Origin: Hoeflea sp038900095
GTDB taxonomy: Bacteria > Pseudomonadota > Alphaproteobacteria > Rhizobiales > Rhizobiaceae
Length of the DNA stretch: 64,000 bases
Reading direction: 5' to 3'
NCBI RefSeq assembly: GCF_038900095.1
Contig: NZ_JBBMQQ010000002.1
Location: 372,001-436,000 of the forward strand
The notes beneath the pieces were generated by a model. That model was not told the origin of the DNA and did not search any database. It saw nothing but the letters and a program-made list of their open reading frames with translations. The translations under genes and the position numbers were made by a program. Of the stretch, positions 1 to 8,138 are shown in pieces (the stretch's first letter is position 1; every line of letters begins with the position of its first letter).

Positions 1-1
1 C

Positions 2-757
2 GAGATCTTCTTCTACGACGGCCAGAGGATGAGCCCGACACCCTTCGGTCAGTCGATCGCGGGCATCGTGCCCGAAATGGTGACGCGGCTTCGCGCGCTT
101 TCACGGATGCGGGCCACAACAGACCTGGTGTCGCTCAACCGCCAGTTTACGGTGATCGCGTCAGACTATGTGGCCGCCGTCTGCCTGTCGGCTGTTTCCA
201 AGCGGCTTTCCCTGGTTGCACCAGACGTGTCGCTGGCGGTGGTGCCGTTCAGCGAGGATTCGATGGACAGGTTCCATCGCGGCAAGATCGATTTCATGAT
301 CGGGCCTTCCTACTGGTCGGCAGCGAGTTACAAGCGTGCCGCGCTGTTCGAGGATGGCTTCGAGTGCATTGTCTGCAAGACCAACCCTGTCTGCAAGACC
401 GGGCTGACGTTTGAAAAGTTCCAGGATTCGCCGCATGTGGTCACAAACTTCTTTGTCGGCGAAGGCAAAAGTCATTTCGAGAACTGGCTGGATGAGCAGA
501 ATTTCGACATCAAGATTGTCGCGTCCCTGCCCAGTTTTGTCGTGCTTCCGCATTACATCTCCGGCACCGCCAACATTGCAACCATACACAAGCGGCTTCT
601 CAGCCAGATCGGACATTTGAAGGATCTGGTCTGCTTCGATCCGCCCTGTGACATCCCGCCATTGACGGAATACCTTACCTGGAAAGAGCATCAGGAATTT
701 GATGTCGAGGCAACGTTGATGCGGGAGTTCATGCTGGAGATCGGAAAAAGCATCTAG
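2..757 (+). CDS. LysR-family transcriptional regulator, 5' truncated by window edge
   Basis: The reading frame is already open at base 2, so the N-terminal helix-turn-helix lies outside the window. The visible 251 codons begin near the end of the DNA-binding domain (the stretch EIFFYDGQRMSPTPFGQ resembles the wing and linker). They continue into a type-2 periplasmic-binding effector domain from about residue 40 of the visible part (NRQFTVIASDYVAAV) to the stop. The effector domain resembles the NodD/NahR-like group of LysR regulators, which answer to aromatic compounds. It converges on the downstream MarR gene with only 31 bp between the stops. The target and ligand are unknown, but the catabolic neighbourhood suggests an aromatic or amide inducer. 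Confidence 0.85.
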   Translation, partial: EIFFYDGQRMSPTPFGQSIAGIVPEMVTRLRALSRMRATTDLVSLNRQFTVIASDYVAAVCLSAVSKRLSLVAPDVSLAVVPFSEDSMDRFHRGKIDFMIGPSYWSAASYKRAALFEDGFECIVCKTNPVCKTGLTFEKFQDSPHVVTNFFVGEGKSHFENWLDEQNFDIKIVASLPSFVVLPHYISGTANIATIHKRLLSQIGHLKDLVCFDPPCDIPPLTEYLTWKEHQEFDVEATLMREFMLEIGKSI

Positions 758-788
758 GCCGGCCGGGCGTCTCCCCCAGGTTTTGCCG

Positions 789-1202
789 TCACATCAACCG
801 GCCGAGGATATCGGTGAGCTTCGCCACCTCGTTTTCGCCCAGCAGGTTGCAAATCGCATCATCCTGACTTTGAACCACGTCGCGGATCTGGGCCATGCGT
901 TTGCGCCCCAGATCGGTGAGCATCAGGTTGACCTGCCGCTGGTCGCTCTTTCCAGCCTGACGGTGCACCAGCCCGTCCATGACCATGCGGTCGACCATCT
1001 TGGTCAATGTCGGCGGGTTCATCAGCACGATTTTGGCCAGTTCGCCCATGGTCTGACTCGGTTGTGCGTCCAGCGTCTCGAGCACGCGCCACACCTCCAC
1101 CTGCACCCCGTGTTCCTTCAGTGCTGCCGTCAGCGACTGGTGTACGGCGCGGTGCGCTGCGGCCAATGTGTACGAGATGTAGGATTCGATCGGGCTTTTC
1201 AT
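789..1202 (-). CDS. MarR-family transcriptional regulator
   Basis: A 137-residue winged-helix repressor of MarR size. Helix-turn-helix residues lie around 45-75 (TMGELAKIVLMNPPTLTKMVDRM), followed by the wing with the typical K-S-D-Q-R-Q segment near 85. The start is taken at the ATG (rc of 1200-1202) that opens MKSPIES; the open frame upstream has no MarR character. The gene is divergent from the AmiC-like sensor gene, with an AT-rich element at 1238-1262 between them. MarR proteins of this layout usually repress the divergent gene and are released by a small acid or aromatic ligand. It is the best candidate regulator of the amide cluster, though this is inferred from position only. Confidence 0.9.
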   Translation of the reverse strand: MKSPIESYISYTLAAAHRAVHQSLTAALKEHGVQVEVWRVLETLDAQPSQTMGELAKIVLMNPPTLTKMVDRMVMDGLVHRQAGKSDQRQVNLMLTDLGRKRMAQIRDVVQSQDDAICNLLGENEVAKLTDILGRLM

Positions 1203-1237
1203 GTCACTTCCCAGAAGACGTGGTGCGTAGAAAATAG

Positions 1238-1262
1238 TTGACTTGGAAAATAATTTCAATTG
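1238..1262. promoter_or_regulatory. AT-rich repeated motif, candidate operator copy 1
   Basis: TTGACTTGGAAAATAATTT followed by CAATTG lies between the divergent MarR and AmiC-like genes. A near copy starts at 2453, and 17 of the first 19 positions agree. TTGACT can serve as a -35 box for the rightward gene, with a weak TGCAAT 17 bp later. This puts transcription start downstream of 1265 and supports translation from the ATG at 1307. Confidence 0.55.
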
Positions 1263-1306
1263 CAATGAAGAAAAACCAACAAGCACGGCTGATAGGGGAC
1301 ACGTGC

Positions 1307-2431
1307 ATGGAGTTTTCCCGGGCCACAGTGGCATTTCCGGCAGAGCTGAATGACCTTCGCGACTGGGCTTCTGTGAGCTCGGCGGGGTTCTATCGCGTGG
1401 CGTTGCTGATTCCCATGTGCGGATCCGCCGGACTTTGGGCGCCGTCGTGCATTTCATCGGCCCAGCTCGCCGTGGAAGAGATCAATCGCGGCAATGGCAT
1501 CAATGGCTGCCAGGTCCAGCTGATCATGATCGACTCGGCGCTCGAGGCGAAGGAACCGGTCGAGGAAGTCGTCAATGACCTGATCGAGGCCAACGCCATA
1601 GACGCGATCGTCGGCATGCATATCAGCGCCATCCGGCAACGGCTGAGCAAGGTCGTGCGCCAGCGGGTGCCCTATATCTATACTCCGCTCTATGAGGGCG
1701 GCGAGAACACGCCCGGGATCTTTGCCATCGGCGAAACGCCGCATGAGCAGCTGGGCCCCGCCATCGAGACGCTGCAGCAGCAGTTCAGGCCCAAGCGCTG
1801 GGCGCTGATCGGCAATGATTATGTCTGGCCGCACACGTCCCATTCCTATGCCAAGACCAGGTTGAAGGAACTGTCCGTCGGCCTTTGCTACGAGCGCTAC
1901 CTGCCGTTCGGCGTGCGCAACATGGCGCATTATGTCGACGAAATCGCGCATTCGGGGGCGGAGGCGCTGCTGATCTCGCTGGTCGGCCAGGATGCCGTGA
2001 CCTTCAACCGGGCATTCGGTGCGGCGGGACTGGATGGCAAGATGATCCGGCTGTCATGCTGCATCGAGGAGAACGGGCTGCTTGCTTGTGGCGACCGCAA
2101 TCTCAAACGGTTCTTTTCCTCGGCGAGCTATTTCGGCTCGCTGAGAACCGATGGCAACTGCGCCTTCAAGGAAAGCTATTACGGATTGCACGGCGACAAG
2201 GCTCCGGTGCTCAATGTCATCGGCCAGTCGACCTATGAGGGGGTTCATTACCTGTCGGCGCTGATGGACGACAAATCCGCTGATTGGCGTGGGCGCAACA
2301 TCCTTTCCGGACCGGCCTTCCGCTATCGAAGCGTGAAGCGCGCCTTTTCTCCGAAGCGGCCGGTGGCACGTGCCCCGATCTATCTGGCCCGCGCCGACGG
2401 GATCATGTTTGAAGTGCTAAAACAGATATAA
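1307..2431 (+). CDS. AmiC/UrtA-like ligand-binding protein without signal peptide
   Basis: A 374-residue type I periplasmic-binding fold of the AmiC / amide-urea binding group. Typical segments are VALLIPMCGSAGLWAPS near the N-terminus, the hinge motif AQLAVEEINRGNGINGCQVQL, YTPLYEGGE and WALIGNDYVWP. No hydrophobic export signal precedes the fold, so the protein should stay in the cytoplasm, as Pseudomonas AmiC does when it senses amides and controls AmiR. No AmiR-type antiterminator is visible nearby. The ATG at 1307 was chosen because AGGGGA precedes it and the upstream in-frame ATG (1265) lies almost on the predicted promoter. It is followed after 118 bp by the amide transport operon, so a role in sensing its substrate is likely. 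An alternative is a degenerate transporter subunit. Confidence 0.8.
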   Translation: MEFSRATVAFPAELNDLRDWASVSSAGFYRVALLIPMCGSAGLWAPSCISSAQLAVEEINRGNGINGCQVQLIMIDSALEAKEPVEEVVNDLIEANAIDAIVGMHISAIRQRLSKVVRQRVPYIYTPLYEGGENTPGIFAIGETPHEQLGPAIETLQQQFRPKRWALIGNDYVWPHTSHSYAKTRLKELSVGLCYERYLPFGVRNMAHYVDEIAHSGAEALLISLVGQDAVTFNRAFGAAGLDGKMIRLSCCIEENGLLACGDRNLKRFFSSASYFGSLRTDGNCAFKESYYGLHGDKAPVLNVIGQSTYEGVHYLSALMDDKSADWRGRNILSGPAFRYRSVKRAFSPKRPVARAPIYLARADGIMFEVLKQI

Positions 2432-2452
2432 ATCAGTGGCTTGCCAATTTAA

Positions 2453-2477
2453 TTGAATTGGAAAATATTTTACTTGA
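2453..2477. promoter_or_regulatory. AT-rich repeated motif, candidate operator copy 2
   Basis: TTGAATTGGAAAATATTTT followed by ACTTGA lies upstream of the SPFH/ABC-transporter operon and nearly repeats the element at 1238. It contains the perfect 10-bp palindrome AAAATATTTT. The shared motif suggests that one regulator controls both the sensor and the transport operon. Confidence 0.5.
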
Positions 2478-2549
2478 AAAGGAAAATAAAATTCTCCATG
2501 GTTATGTGACGCCGATACCTCCGGTCTCAAAAGGGGGAAGGCAATCGAC

Positions 2550-4169
2550 ATGCCGTTGGGGGATTTGGCCTTGGTCTGGTTTTTTTCGCTGCTCGCTCTT
2601 GCGCTCCTGCTGATCATCGCGATCTGGTTTTTGCAGCGCTATTACGCCAAGGCGACGCTGGATACGGCGCTTGTCCGCACCGGGTTGGGTGGCAGGCGTG
2701 TCATCATTGACGGCGGCTGTTTCGCCTTGCCGATCCTGCACCAGATCCAGCGGGTCTCGATGGGGTCGGTGACTTTTCCGGTCCACCGCAAGGGGCGTGA
2801 ATCGCTGTTGACGAAAGATCAGCTGCGCGCCGACATCGAAATGGAATTCGAGCTGAGGGTCGAGCCGACGCCGGAAGGCATCGCCACCGCTGCGCAGGTG
2901 CTGGGAATGCGGATCGCTCGTGGTGGCGACGCAATCCGCGAGGTCGTCGGCGGTGCCCTGATCAACGCCATGCAGGACGCCGCGGCCAGGCGCAATCTGG
3001 GCGACATTCATCTCGACCGTTCCGGTTACACCTCGGAAGTGACGCAATCGGTGGCGGAGCATGCCGCGCGGCTGGGGCTGGTCATGGTCTCGACCTCGCT
3101 GGTCAGCGTTGATCAGAGCGATCTGAGCCAGCTGAACGAAGGCAACGCCTTCAACGCCCAGGGCATGCGGCGGCTTGCCGAAATGGTCGCCGAACAGCGC
3201 AAGGCGCGGGTCAAGGTCGAAACCGAGACCGAAATCGCCATCCGCGAAAGCCGGCTGGCGCAGCATCAGAAGCAACTGGAGTTGCAGCGCGCCGAACAGG
3301 AAGCCGAAATTGCCCAGCAGGAACATCTCAAGCGCATGCAGTCGGAAGCCCGGGCGCGATCGGACCAGGCCGAGGCCCAGGCCGAGTTCGCGACCGAACA
3401 GGCCCGGATCGAGAAGACGCAACGGGTGAAGGCAGCCCAGGTTGCCAATGACGAAGCGCTGCGGCGTGCCGAGATGGCGGCGGTGCTGGCGCTTGAGGAA
3501 ACCCGGATCGAAAACGAGGTCCAGCTTGCCAAGCGACGGATCGAGGAGGCCTCGACCAAGGCAGCGGAAGAGGACGCTCGGGCGCAGGTGCTGCTCGCGG
3601 CCGAACGGGTGCAGGTGCAGAAAGAGCGCGCCATCGTCGAGCGGGAGCAGGAAATTTCCAGCCTCAGGCAGAAGAAGGATATCGCCCTGGAAGATGCACG
3701 GGTCCAGAGCGACGTGGACACCATGCTGGCCAAGGCCAAGGCCGAGGCCGAGGTTGCCCGGACCATTGCCGAGACAGAGCAGCGGCGCATGGAGGCGGAG
3801 GCCGCCGGACGTCATGCTCTCAACCAGGCCGAGAACACACTGAGCGAATCCGTCATCCGGATGCGGCTTGAGGAGCGCAAGCTCGACCGGCTGCCCGAGA
3901 TCATGACCCAGATGATGAAGCCGGTCGAAAAGATCGATTCCATTCGCATCAACCAGATCAGCGGCATGGGAGGTCCTGCTACCGGCAGCGCCGGCGGCAC
4001 CGGCGTCGACAACGCCTTTGGCGCCGCGATGGACCAGATCCTCGGAATGGCCGTGCGGCTGCCGGCAATGAAGCAGATGGGCGAGGAAATCGGGTTGGAC
4101 TTTGACGCCAACCTGGCCGGGCGCACCGCCGATTACGCCCAGCGAACCAAGCAGAAAGACAAGGACTGA
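2550..4169 (+). CDS. SPFH/flotillin-like membrane protein (YqiK type)
   Basis: A 539-residue protein with one N-terminal membrane segment (about residues 8-29) and an SPFH/band-7 domain (about 30-200). A long highly charged coiled coil rich in Ala, Glu, Arg and Gln follows (about 200-430), then a Gly-rich tail with SGMGGPATGSAGG. This matches bacterial flotillins of the YqiK group, which oligomerise on the inner membrane and scaffold other membrane proteins. It is the first gene after a regulatory motif and precedes the ABC importer by 56 bp, so it probably belongs to the same transcript. A flotillin in a solute-import operon is uncommon. It may organise the importer or protect the membrane from its substrate; the sequence does not decide between these. 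Confidence 0.85.
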   Translation: MPLGDLALVWFFSLLALALLLIIAIWFLQRYYAKATLDTALVRTGLGGRRVIIDGGCFALPILHQIQRVSMGSVTFPVHRKGRESLLTKDQLRADIEMEFELRVEPTPEGIATAAQVLGMRIARGGDAIREVVGGALINAMQDAAARRNLGDIHLDRSGYTSEVTQSVAEHAARLGLVMVSTSLVSVDQSDLSQLNEGNAFNAQGMRRLAEMVAEQRKARVKVETETEIAIRESRLAQHQKQLELQRAEQEAEIAQQEHLKRMQSEARARSDQAEAQAEFATEQARIEKTQRVKAAQVANDEALRRAEMAAVLALEETRIENEVQLAKRRIEEASTKAAEEDARAQVLLAAERVQVQKERAIVEREQEISSLRQKKDIALEDARVQSDVDTMLAKAKAEAEVARTIAETEQRRMEAEAAGRHALNQAENTLSESVIRMRLEERKLDRLPEIMTQMMKPVEKIDSIRINQISGMGGPATGSAGGTGVDNAFGAAMDQILGMAVRLPAMKQMGEEIGLDFDANLAGRTADYAQRTKQKDKD

Positions 4170-4225
4170 GACCACCATCCCGGTTGCCCGGGCGCAATCC
4201 AATCATTTCACGGAAGGAATACGAC

Positions 4226-5446
4226 ATGTCGATCAACAGACGCCATTTTCTAGCCTCCGCCGCCGCCGCAACCGGTGTCGCCATGCTGCCGCGCGCGGTG
4301 ATGGCCGCCGACACGATCAAGCTGGGCTCGGTTCTCGATGTTTCCGGTATCTTTGACGCCTACGGTAAGCCGATGGATGTGGCGATGCGGCTGGCGGTCA
4401 GCCAGATCAACGCGGCGGGCGGCTTGCTCGGCAAGCAGGTCGAGGTTGTCGGTTACGACACCCAGTCCGACATGGCGCTCTATTCCCAGTATGCGCAGCA
4501 GCTTGTCCGGGAGGATAAGGTGGATGTGGTTCATGGCGGCATCCTGTCGGCGTCGCGCGAGGCGATCCGGCAGACGCTGCACAAGAACAAGACGCTCTAC
4601 TTCTACAACGTGCTTTACGAGGGCGGTGTGTGCGACCGCAACATCTTCATCAACGGCGTGACGCCGGCGCAGCAGGCCGAAGCGCTCGTGCCATATGCGA
4701 TGGGGAAATCCGGCAAGAAGGTCTATATCGTCGCCGCCGACTACAATTACGGACAGATCACGGCGCGCTGGCTGCAGAAATTCATTGCCGACAATGGCGG
4801 TGAAACGGTGGGCGTTGACTTCTTCCCGCTGGATGTCTCGGATTTCGGCTCGACCATTGCCAAGATCCAGACTGCGGGCCCGGACCTGGTGATCGCGCCG
4901 CTGGTGGGAGGCGCACATCTGTCGTTCTTCCGGCAATGGGCAGCGGCAGGCATGAAGGACCGGATTGCGCTGGCCTCGACCACGTTGGGTGTGGGCAATG
5001 AACACAAGGTGCTGACCGCCGAAGAGGGCAACGGCATCATGGTCGCCTACAATTACAGTCAGGAACTGGATACGCCCGAGAACGCCGCTTTCAAGGAGGC
5101 CTGGGTGGCTGCCGGTGGCGAACCCGGTGGCATGCACGAACTGTCCGTGTCCAACTATCACGGGGTGCTTACCTGGGCCGAGGGCGTGCGTCTTGCCGGA
5201 TCTCTGGAGCGCGACGCGGTTGTCGAAGCGCTGGAAACCGGCATTTCGATCACCGGTCCGGGCGGCAAGGTGACCGTCGATCCGAAGACCCATCATGCGG
5301 TTCTCGATGTTCACCTGATGGACGTCGAAAACCAGGGGATGCGGGTTGTCGAAACGCTGCCTCAACGCCAGCCGATCGACACCCAGGCGGTCTGCGATCT
5401 CAGCGCCAACCCTGACGACAACACGCAGTACGAAATCCAGATCTGA
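4226..5446 (+). CDS. ABC transporter substrate-binding protein, urea/short-chain amide type
   Basis: A 406-residue solute-binding protein with a Tat-like signal (MSINRRHFLASAAAATG, cleavage likely after VMAA). The mature type I periplasmic-binding fold begins DTIKLGSVLDVSGIFDAYGK. The family is the UrtA/FmdD/LivK superfamily that delivers urea, amides or branched-chain amino acids to Liv-type permeases. The ATG at 4226 is preferred to the upstream in-frame start because GGAAGGAA stands just before it and the twin-arginine signal starts there. It is followed by two permease and two ATPase genes in the standard order. The amidase fused to the last ATPase points to an amide as ligand. Confidence 0.9.
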   Translation: MSINRRHFLASAAAATGVAMLPRAVMAADTIKLGSVLDVSGIFDAYGKPMDVAMRLAVSQINAAGGLLGKQVEVVGYDTQSDMALYSQYAQQLVREDKVDVVHGGILSASREAIRQTLHKNKTLYFYNVLYEGGVCDRNIFINGVTPAQQAEALVPYAMGKSGKKVYIVAADYNYGQITARWLQKFIADNGGETVGVDFFPLDVSDFGSTIAKIQTAGPDLVIAPLVGGAHLSFFRQWAAAGMKDRIALASTTLGVGNEHKVLTAEEGNGIMVAYNYSQELDTPENAAFKEAWVAAGGEPGGMHELSVSNYHGVLTWAEGVRLAGSLERDAVVEALETGISITGPGGKVTVDPKTHHAVLDVHLMDVENQGMRVVETLPQRQPIDTQAVCDLSANPDDNTQYEIQI

Positions 5447-5525
5447 CACCTTCCCAAGATGAGGGCGGGGCCGCCGGACGCGTGGCCCTGCCGTTCACCT
5501 CCCAATTTTCCAAGGCCACCCGTTC

Positions 5526-6392
5526 ATGGATCTGGTATTCGTCATCATTGTCGAAATGCTCTACGCGGTCGCTTCGCTGGTGTTGATCAGCGCTGGCTTG
5601 GCCATCGTGTTCGGCATGATGAAGATCATCAATCTGGCGCATGGCGAGTTCATGATGCTGGGCGGCTACGTGACGATCACGGCCGTCTCCCTGGGCGCCA
5701 ATGTCTTTGTGGCCATGCTCATCATCGCGCCGCTTGTTGTCGGCCTGATCGGGCTGGTGGTCGAACGGCTGGTGATCCGCCATCTCTATGGCCGCCTGGT
5801 CGACACGATGCTGGCGACATGGGGGTTGAGCCTGTTCTTCATAGGCTTGGCGACCACCATCTTCGGCAACACCACGACGGGAATCTCCACGCCGATTTCT
5901 GGCTTCACGGTCGGAGACTACCAGGTCAACGGCTACAATTTCTTCATCATTCTCATCGCCATCGTGCTGCTTGGCCTGATGTATGCCGTGCTCAAGGGCA
6001 CCCGGCTGGGGCTGATCGCGCGCGGTGCGATGCAACTGCCGGAGATGGCGGCAGCGCTCGGCTACAGCCCGGAACGGATCTACATGGCAACGTTCTTTTG
6101 CGGCTCGGCGCTTTCGGGGCTGGCGGGTGCTATCCTGGCGCCGCTGGTCGGCCTGGTGCCGACATCCGGCGGGGCCTACATCGCCAAGGCCTTCATCACC
6201 GTGATTGCCGGCGGTCCATCCCTGATCACCGGATTGATGGCCAGTTCCGGGCTTTTCGGCCTGATCAACCAGATCTTCACCTTTGCGGTCTCACCGGTCA
6301 TGGGTGAGGTGGCGCTGCTGGTTGCCGCGGTGGTTCTGCTCAGGCTGTTGCCGCAGGGCGTGACCGGCCGGTTCTTCCGGGGCAGGATGTAA
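5526..6392 (+). CDS. ABC transporter permease (LivH/UrtB type)
   Basis: A 288-residue polytopic inner-membrane protein with the hallmark opening LVFVIIVEMLYAVASLVLISAGLAIVFGMMKIINLAHGEFMMLGGY. The motif NLAHGEFMM is typical of the LivH/UrtB permeases of branched-chain amino acid and urea importers. The EAA-like loop GYSPERIYMATFFCGSALSGLAGA near residue 178 contacts the ATPases. The stop overlaps the next permease start (TAATG), indicating translational coupling. It acts with the permease starting at 6392 and the ATPases at 7422 and 8135. Confidence 0.92.
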   Translation: MDLVFVIIVEMLYAVASLVLISAGLAIVFGMMKIINLAHGEFMMLGGYVTITAVSLGANVFVAMLIIAPLVVGLIGLVVERLVIRHLYGRLVDTMLATWGLSLFFIGLATTIFGNTTTGISTPISGFTVGDYQVNGYNFFIILIAIVLLGLMYAVLKGTRLGLIARGAMQLPEMAAALGYSPERIYMATFFCGSALSGLAGAILAPLVGLVPTSGGAYIAKAFITVIAGGPSLITGLMASSGLFGLINQIFTFAVSPVMGEVALLVAAVVLLRLLPQGVTGRFFRGRM

Positions 6393-7429
6393 TGGCTTCC
6401 TTCTGGGCAAAAGAGGTTCCGGCCACCATCCTCGTCGCGGCGGTGCTGATGTGGGTCATGCCGATGATGATCGGCACCTATACGCTGACCGTGCTTGTGA
6501 TCTACGGAATGCTCGGTTTCAGCCTCGGGCTGATCTGGGGTTTTGGCGGGATCCTGTGTTTCGGCCAGGCGGCGTTCTTCGGGCTTGGGGCCTACACCTA
6601 TGCCATTGCCGCCATCAATATCGGCGACAGCACCATTCCCATGCTGCTTGCGGTTCTGGTTCCGGCCGTGTTTGCCGCATTGCTCGGCGCGATGATGTTT
6701 TACGGGCGTCTGACGGATGTCTACCTTGGCGTGATCACGCTGGTGGTCACGCTGATCCTGTTCAAGTTCATCAACTCGACCGCCGGCCCCGAATATGTGA
6801 TCGGCAAGGCGCGGCTCGGCGGCTTCAACGGCATTCCTGGCTTTCAGACCCTGAATGTGCCGGGACAGCCGAACGACTATATCTACGGTGATCCGTACTA
6901 TTATTTCTGCGCCATCCTGCTGCTCATCGTCTATCTGCTGGTCAGCTGGCTTTTGAAATCCTCCTTCGGGCGTGTGGCTGTCGGCATTCGCGAAAACGAA
7001 GTCCGGGTGGCGCTGATGGGCTACGATGTCCGCGCCCGGAAGACGGTGCTCTTTGCGGCAGGTGCTGCGATCGCCGGACTGGCCGGTGCGCTGTTTGCCA
7101 ATTGGGGCGAGATCGTCACGCCCAATCTGTTCAGTCTCGGCCAGTCAGCCGAAATCATCATCTGGTGCATCGTCGGTGGTCTTGGCACCCGTATCGGCCC
7201 GATCGTCGGTGCGGCAGGCCTTGCCTATCTCAAGTTCCTGCTCGGTCAGCAAAGCATGATCGACAACACGCTGCTGACAGGCATCATTCTCGTCCTCTTC
7301 GTATTGTTCCTGCCAAAGGGGCTGGTCCCGGCGATTGCATCCTTGTGGCGCATCAGCTTTGGCCGCCGCCGCAAGCTGCCACGGCATGGCGCGCGCCGCA
7401 TTCGCAACGGGGGCGTTGGCAATGGCTGA
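6392..7429 (+). CDS. ABC transporter permease (LivM/UrtC type)
   Basis: A 345-residue second permease with many hydrophobic helices and the family motif GFGGILCFGQAAFFGLGAYTYA (about residues 50-71). Further on comes the cytoplasmic coupling segment VRVALMGYDVRARKTVLFAAGAAIAGLAGAL. The C-terminal tail is basic (FGRRRKLPRHGARRIRNGG) and overlaps the start of the following ATPase by 8 bp. It forms the channel together with the LivH/UrtB-type subunit. The start ATG overlaps the preceding stop. Confidence 0.92.
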   Translation: MASFWAKEVPATILVAAVLMWVMPMMIGTYTLTVLVIYGMLGFSLGLIWGFGGILCFGQAAFFGLGAYTYAIAAINIGDSTIPMLLAVLVPAVFAALLGAMMFYGRLTDVYLGVITLVVTLILFKFINSTAGPEYVIGKARLGGFNGIPGFQTLNVPGQPNDYIYGDPYYYFCAILLLIVYLLVSWLLKSSFGRVAVGIRENEVRVALMGYDVRARKTVLFAAGAAIAGLAGALFANWGEIVTPNLFSLGQSAEIIIWCIVGGLGTRIGPIVGAAGLAYLKFLLGQQSMIDNTLLTGIILVLFVLFLPKGLVPAIASLWRISFGRRRKLPRHGARRIRNGGVGNG

Positions 7430-8138
7430 AGTCGTGCTTGAAACCGTTGGCCTGACAATGCGGTTTGGTGGTGTCGTCGCCAGCGACAATGTCGACTTCA
7501 AACTGAGGGCCGGAGAGTTGCGTTGCCTGATCGGGCCCAACGGCGCCGGAAAATCGACGTTTTTCAAATGCGTCACCGGACTTTTGACCCCGACCGGCGG
7601 ACAGGTTTTCATGCGCGGGCACGAAACCACCGGCTGGAACCCGCATCAGGTCGCCGCCCTCGGCGTCGGCATCAAGACGCAGGTACCCAACCTGATGGAC
7701 GGCCTCGATGTCTTCGAGAATATCTGGATGGCGGCACGGCGGTTTCTGCCGATGCAGGATGCAATGCGCAAGACGACGGAGGTGATCGAGCGGCTGGCCC
7801 TTGGTCCCATCGCGCGGACCGAACTGGGACGGCTGGCGCATGGTGAACGGCAACGGGTGGAGCTTGGCCTGGTTGTTGCCGGCGATCCCTGGCTTGTGCT
7901 GCTTGATGAACCCGCCGCCGGCATGAGCGCCGACGACGTGGAACGGATGAGCGACATCATCCGCGAGATGACACGTACAGCCGCCGTGGTGATCGTCGAG
8001 CACGACATGCAGTTCATCCGCTCGATCGCCAATACCGTCACCGTTTTCCATCAGGGCGCGGTGTTGATGGAGGATCATGTCGACCGCGTCATGGCCGATC
8101 CCACGGTGCGCAACGTCTACCTGGGAAAGAAAGCGTGA
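7422..8138 (+). CDS. ABC transporter ATP-binding protein (LivG/UrtD type)
   Basis: A 238-residue ATPase with Walker A GPNGAGKST (about residue 36), signature segment LAHGERQRVELG and Walker B WLVLLDEPAAGM. The signature LAHGERQ in place of LSGGQ is usual in the UrtD/LivG subfamily, so it is not a defect. The ATG at 7422 is chosen because it opens the conserved MAEVVLETVGLTMRFGG and is preceded by GGGGG; the longer frame only adds residues overlapping the upstream permease. The stop codon overlaps the start of the next gene. It powers the importer with the ATPase domain of the fusion protein. Confidence 0.9.
   Translation: MAEVVLETVGLTMRFGGVVASDNVDFKLRAGELRCLIGPNGAGKSTFFKCVTGLLTPTGGQVFMRGHETTGWNPHQVAALGVGIKTQVPNLMDGLDVFENIWMAARRFLPMQDAMRKTTEVIERLALGPIARTELGRLAHGERQRVELGLVVAGDPWLVLLDEPAAGMSADDVERMSDIIREMTRTAAVVIVEHDMQFIRSIANTVTVFHQGAVLMEDHVDRVMADPTVRNVYLGKKA

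Noticed and set aside
2502..4202. A 566-codon open frame on the minus strand
   Set aside because: It is a His/Leu/Gly-rich shadow of the coiled-coil part of the SPFH gene and has no family motif.
4250..5449. A 399-codon open frame on the minus strand
   Set aside because: It is antisense to the amide-binding protein gene. Its composition (many His, Arg, Asp, Gly) is that of a shadow frame.
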